In this document: piece after piece, positions 5,170 to 7,439 of the stretch
Layout: every line of letters begins with the position of its first letter
Numbering within the stretch: position 1 is the stretch's first letter
Assembly: GCA_009845505.1 (NCBI GenBank)
Contig: VXZL01000173.1
Location: 1-7,439, forward strand
Origin: Candidatus Poribacteria bacterium
Lineage (GTDB): Bacteria > Poribacteria > WGA-4E > WGA-3G
DNA length: 7,439 bases
Direction of reading: 5' to 3'
Notes under the pieces: generated by a model
Told to the model about the DNA's origin: nothing
Databases searched by the model: none
What the model saw: only the letters and a program-made list of their open reading frames with translations
Position numbers and translations under genes: made by a program

Positions 5170-7392
5170 CTATTCAAAGAGTTGGAATTCCCCATCTTTG
5201 ACCCTCAGGACAATCGGATCATAGACCGCTTCCCCATTGGGATCGAAAGAGAAATTGCCCAAAATCGTTGGAAAATCCATCGTCTGCGCGAGTGCGTCAC
5301 GAATCGCAGCGGCATCTGTCGCTTGCGCAGTATCAATGGCGTTTGCGAGAATATAGAGGGTCGCATACGACTGTGCTGCCCAGGGTTCGGGTTCAATACC
5401 GTATTTTGCCCGATACTTCTGGATGAAGTCTTGGTTCCTATGGATGTTAGACAGGCTTGTCCATCCTGTAAAAGTGATTGCTCCCTCAGCGGCACCTCCG
5501 GCATCTTGGACCTCTTTTGCAGTCAAATCTGGTACAATAAGTTGAACAGTGTCGGGAATACCGAGTTCTCCGGCTTGAATGATAACCTGCGTCAACTCGA
5601 CCGACAGTGCAGAGATAAAGAGGGCTTCAGGTGCCATGCCCATAATATTGGTGAGTTGCTCCGTAACATCAGTATCGCCGGTTTGGAAGGTTTCCTCTAC
5701 CAGGATCTCAACACCGATGGCATCGAGCGCGTTTTTTATTTCAGTATTGCTGCTTGTGGAGTAGGTATCGGCGGCATCGTATATTAATGCCACTTTTTCA
5801 TAACCGAGTTTCTCGTGCGTGAGCGTCACGCCACTGGGATTCACGATGTCTACAGCGAGCCCAGTGCGGAAGACAAAATCTCCAATCGAGCTTAGACCGG
5901 CAGCGGTGGAAACCGAACTAAAAGCGACCACGCCACTGTCTTGTGCAATCGGAAACGCGTCTTCAAGGTAATCTGAGATAGCGATGCCAACGATGGCAGG
6001 TACGCCTTGATCGACCAAGTGCTGGACGGCTGCGATCGCGCCTTCCTCCGAACTGTGATCGTCCGCGGGGACGAATGTGAGGGGCGTAGTCCTGAGCATG
6101 TTAAGCTCTTCTCGTGCCAATTCAAAGCCGCGCTGCATTGGAAGTCCATAAGGTTCGGCATCTTTTCCTGTGAGGGATACGACCATACCGATGGGAATCC
6201 CAGTATCCATCATTTCAGGTGCTGTTGCTTCAAAGGGGTGCAGCGTACCGTCTTTGACCATCAAGACGATTGGGGCATACATCGCTTCGCCGTTGGGGTC
6301 AAAAGAAAAATCGCCTAAGATCGTCGAAAAGTTCATCGTCTGGGCGAGTGCGTCACGAATCGCAGCGGCATCTGTGGATTGTGCGGTATTGATAGCATTT
6401 GCGAGAATATAGAGGGTCGCATACGACTGTGCTGCCCAGGGTTCGGGTTCGATGCCGTATTTGGCTCTGTAATTTTGAACGAAGGCTTGGTTTCCGGGGG
6501 CATCAGACGCGCTGGACCAGTTCGTGAAAGCTATCGCGCCCTCGGCAGCAGTTCCGGCTTTTTGTGCCTCGTCTGCGGTCAAATCGGGAACAATAAAACG
6601 AACAGAAGCAGGAATACCGATTTCTCGCGCTTGAACAATAATCTGCACCATTTCCGGTGCCAGTGCAGAGATAAAAAGTGCTTCAGGTGCACTGTTCATG
6701 ATACGGGTTAATTGTTCCGTAAAATCCGTATCACCGCTTTGGAAGGTTTCCGCCGTCAGAATTTCGACACCGCTCGCTTGAAGTGCTTTGGCTATCTCCT
6801 CATTGCTACTCATGGCGTAGGTATCCGCGGCATCGTATATCGCCGCCACTTTTGTATAGCCGAGCTGCTGCTGCGTCTGGCGCACACCATTGGGATGCAA
6901 TATATTCGTAGCGAGACCGGCGCGGAAGATATAATCCCCGAGTGCACTGAGCCCGGCAGCGGCGGAGATCGAACTAAAAGCGACCACCCCATTCTCTTGT
7001 GCAACGGGAAACGCCTCTTTGAGATGTGTTGAGACACCAATTCCGACGATGGCAGGCACGCCTCCATCGACCAATTGCTGGACGGCTGCAACCCCGCCCG
7101 CTACGGTGCTTTGTGCGTCTACAGTGACGAATGTGATGTTGGCGTCAGTATGTGCATTAATCTCTGCTTGTGCCAATTCAAAGCCGCGTTTCATCGGCAG
7201 CCCATAGGGTTCGGCGAAGGGGCCTGTCAGTGCTACCGCCATACCGATGGAAATCTCCCCCTCCATCATTTCAGGCATTGTGGTTTTGCTGTCAGGCATC
7301 ATCGTAGCCATCTCGTCGCAGCCGGTAAGTCCGATAGCCAAAGCAGCAATTGCTAATACAAATGCGGAGGCTATAATTCCTTTTACTTTCAT
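5170..7392 (-). CDS. Tandem-duplicated periplasmic solute-binding lipoprotein (branched-chain amino acid type)
   Basis: The 740-residue protein is a lipoprotein: a signal peptide ends in the lipobox LTGC with lipidated Cys25, followed by Asp26. Two complete type I periplasmic binding domains of the LivK/Peripla_BP_6 family follow, at about 47-388 and 399-740. Each starts with the family hallmark (IGMAVALTG / IGMVVSLTG, then YGLPM-RGFELA) and continues through GVPAIVGI, GVVAFSS, YDAADTY, PEALFISAL and EPEPWAAQSYATLY. Such proteins capture amino acids or other small solutes for ABC importers, or act as ligand sensors; the ligand is unknown. The repeat period is exactly 352 residues. ATG 7392 is chosen because AAAGGAAG precedes it with six bases between; a TTG at 7398 is in frame but too close to that site. 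No permease or ATPase gene is in the window. Single-domain family members are about 370-400 residues, so this is a doubled protein. Confidence 0.93.
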   Translation of the reverse strand: MKVKGIIASAFVLAIAALAIGLTGCDEMATMMPDSKTTMPEMMEGEISIGMAVALTGPFAEPYGLPMKRGFELAQAEINAHTDANITFVTVDAQSTVAGGVAAVQQLVDGGVPAIVGIGVSTHLKEAFPVAQENGVVAFSSISAAAGLSALGDYIFRAGLATNILHPNGVRQTQQQLGYTKVAAIYDAADTYAMSSNEEIAKALQASGVEILTAETFQSGDTDFTEQLTRIMNSAPEALFISALAPEMVQIIVQAREIGIPASVRFIVPDLTADEAQKAGTAAEGAIAFTNWSSASDAPGNQAFVQNYRAKYGIEPEPWAAQSYATLYILANAINTAQSTDAAAIRDALAQTMNFSTILGDFSFDPNGEAMYAPIVLMVKDGTLHPFEATAPEMMDTGIPIGMVVSLTGKDAEPYGLPMQRGFELAREELNMLRTTPLTFVPADDHSSEEGAIAAVQHLVDQGVPAIVGIAISDYLEDAFPIAQDSGVVAFSSVSTAAGLSSIGDFVFRTGLAVDIVNPSGVTLTHEKLGYEKVALIYDAADTYSTSSNTEIKNALDAIGVEILVEETFQTGDTDVTEQLTNIMGMAPEALFISALSVELTQVIIQAGELGIPDTVQLIVPDLTAKEVQDAGGAAEGAITFTGWTSLSNIHRNQDFIQKYRAKYGIEPEPWAAQSYATLYILANAIDTAQATDAAAIRDALAQTMDFPTILGNFSFDPNGEAVYDPIVLRVKDGEFQLFE
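5173..6219 (-). repeat. Binding-protein tandem repeat, copy 2
   Basis: Second unit, from PEMM (6219) to the last sense codon. By hand count, 233 of 340 aligned residues match copy 1. Identity is concentrated in the C-terminal third: 5342-5394 equals 6398-6450 over 53 bases, and 5288-5319 equals 6344-6375 over 32 bases. Loops such as NMLRTTPL (NAHTDANI in copy 1) and TGWTSLSNIHR (TNWSSASDAPG) have diverged, so the two pockets may bind different ligands. Confidence 0.9.
6220..7275 (-). repeat. Binding-protein tandem repeat, copy 1
   Basis: First 1056-bp unit, from the PEMM codons (P at 7275) to the codon before the second PEMM (P at 6219). It encodes residues 40-391 of the lipoprotein, a complete two-lobe binding domain plus its linker. 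It aligns to copy 2 at a constant offset of 1056 bases without gaps. Confidence 0.9.
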
Positions 7393-7398
7393 TTTCAA

Positions 7399-7406
7399 CT
7401 TCCTTT
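7399..7406 (-). promoter_or_regulatory. Ribosome binding site of the binding-protein gene
   Basis: AAAGGAAG on the minus strand lies six bases before ATG 7392, close to ideal Shine-Dalgarno spacing. It decides the start in favour of this ATG over the in-frame TTG at 7398, which almost touches the site. The 33 bases beyond it to the window edge are AT-rich, but I cannot assign promoter boxes. Confidence 0.75.
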
Positions 7407-7439
7407 ATTTTTTTCGTAAATTAAGGGTAGTTCGTATGG

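Noticed and set aside
5182..5787. 201-codon open frame on the plus strand
   Set aside because: It lies wholly antisense to the strongly supported binding-protein gene, shows no recognisable motif, and other plus-strand frames repeat in both tandem copies as expected for shadows.

Overview
The window holds three genes, all on the minus strand and read from high to low coordinates, packed like an operon. In order they are a lipoprotein made of two fused solute-binding domains (7392-5170), a very large secreted subtilisin-like protease (5071-908), and the first 303 codons of a diacylglycerol/sphingosine-kinase-like lipid kinase (911 to beyond position 1). The protease stop and the kinase start overlap as ATGA. 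A 98-base gap with a perfect 10-bp hairpin separates the first two genes. I see no convincing gene on the plus strand, no RNA gene, no transposase and no CRISPR array.

The organism is probably a Gram-negative (diderm) bacterium. It has a lipobox lipoprotein, and the protease ends in a YPNP...GIYIY...GK tail like the type IX secretion sorting domains and FlgD-like domains of the Bacteroidetes/FCB group and relatives. The very large multidomain secreted protein, the moderate GC content and the GTAGGGG-type and heptamer mini-repeats recall uncultured lineages such as Candidatus Poribacteria. That placement is an impression, not a result.

The binding protein is an uninterrupted tandem duplication with a period of exactly 352 residues (1056 bp) and no indel. 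The copies are about 69% identical by hand count, but one stretch is about 92% identical and includes a 53-base perfect match, which suggests recent gene conversion. The protease carries, in order: a signal peptide, a propeptide, an S8 catalytic domain with all catalytic residues, two Ig-like domains, seven FG-GAP-like calcium motifs that make a full beta-propeller, an Fn3 domain, an SbsA-like Ig domain and the sorting tail.

The least expected signal is short repetitive DNA sitting in frame inside two of the genes. The kinase holds a roughly 100-bp composite of two heptamer arrays around an imperfect inverted repeat, adding about 33 residues to a surface turn. The protease Fn3 domain holds a 39-bp patch with a GC-rich hairpin, exactly 13 codons long, in a strand-connecting loop. 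Both look like intergenic-type mini-repeats that settled in loops without breaking the frame. Together the genes suggest cell-surface work (solute capture, extracellular proteolysis, membrane lipid phosphorylation), but no shared pathway can be shown from this window.
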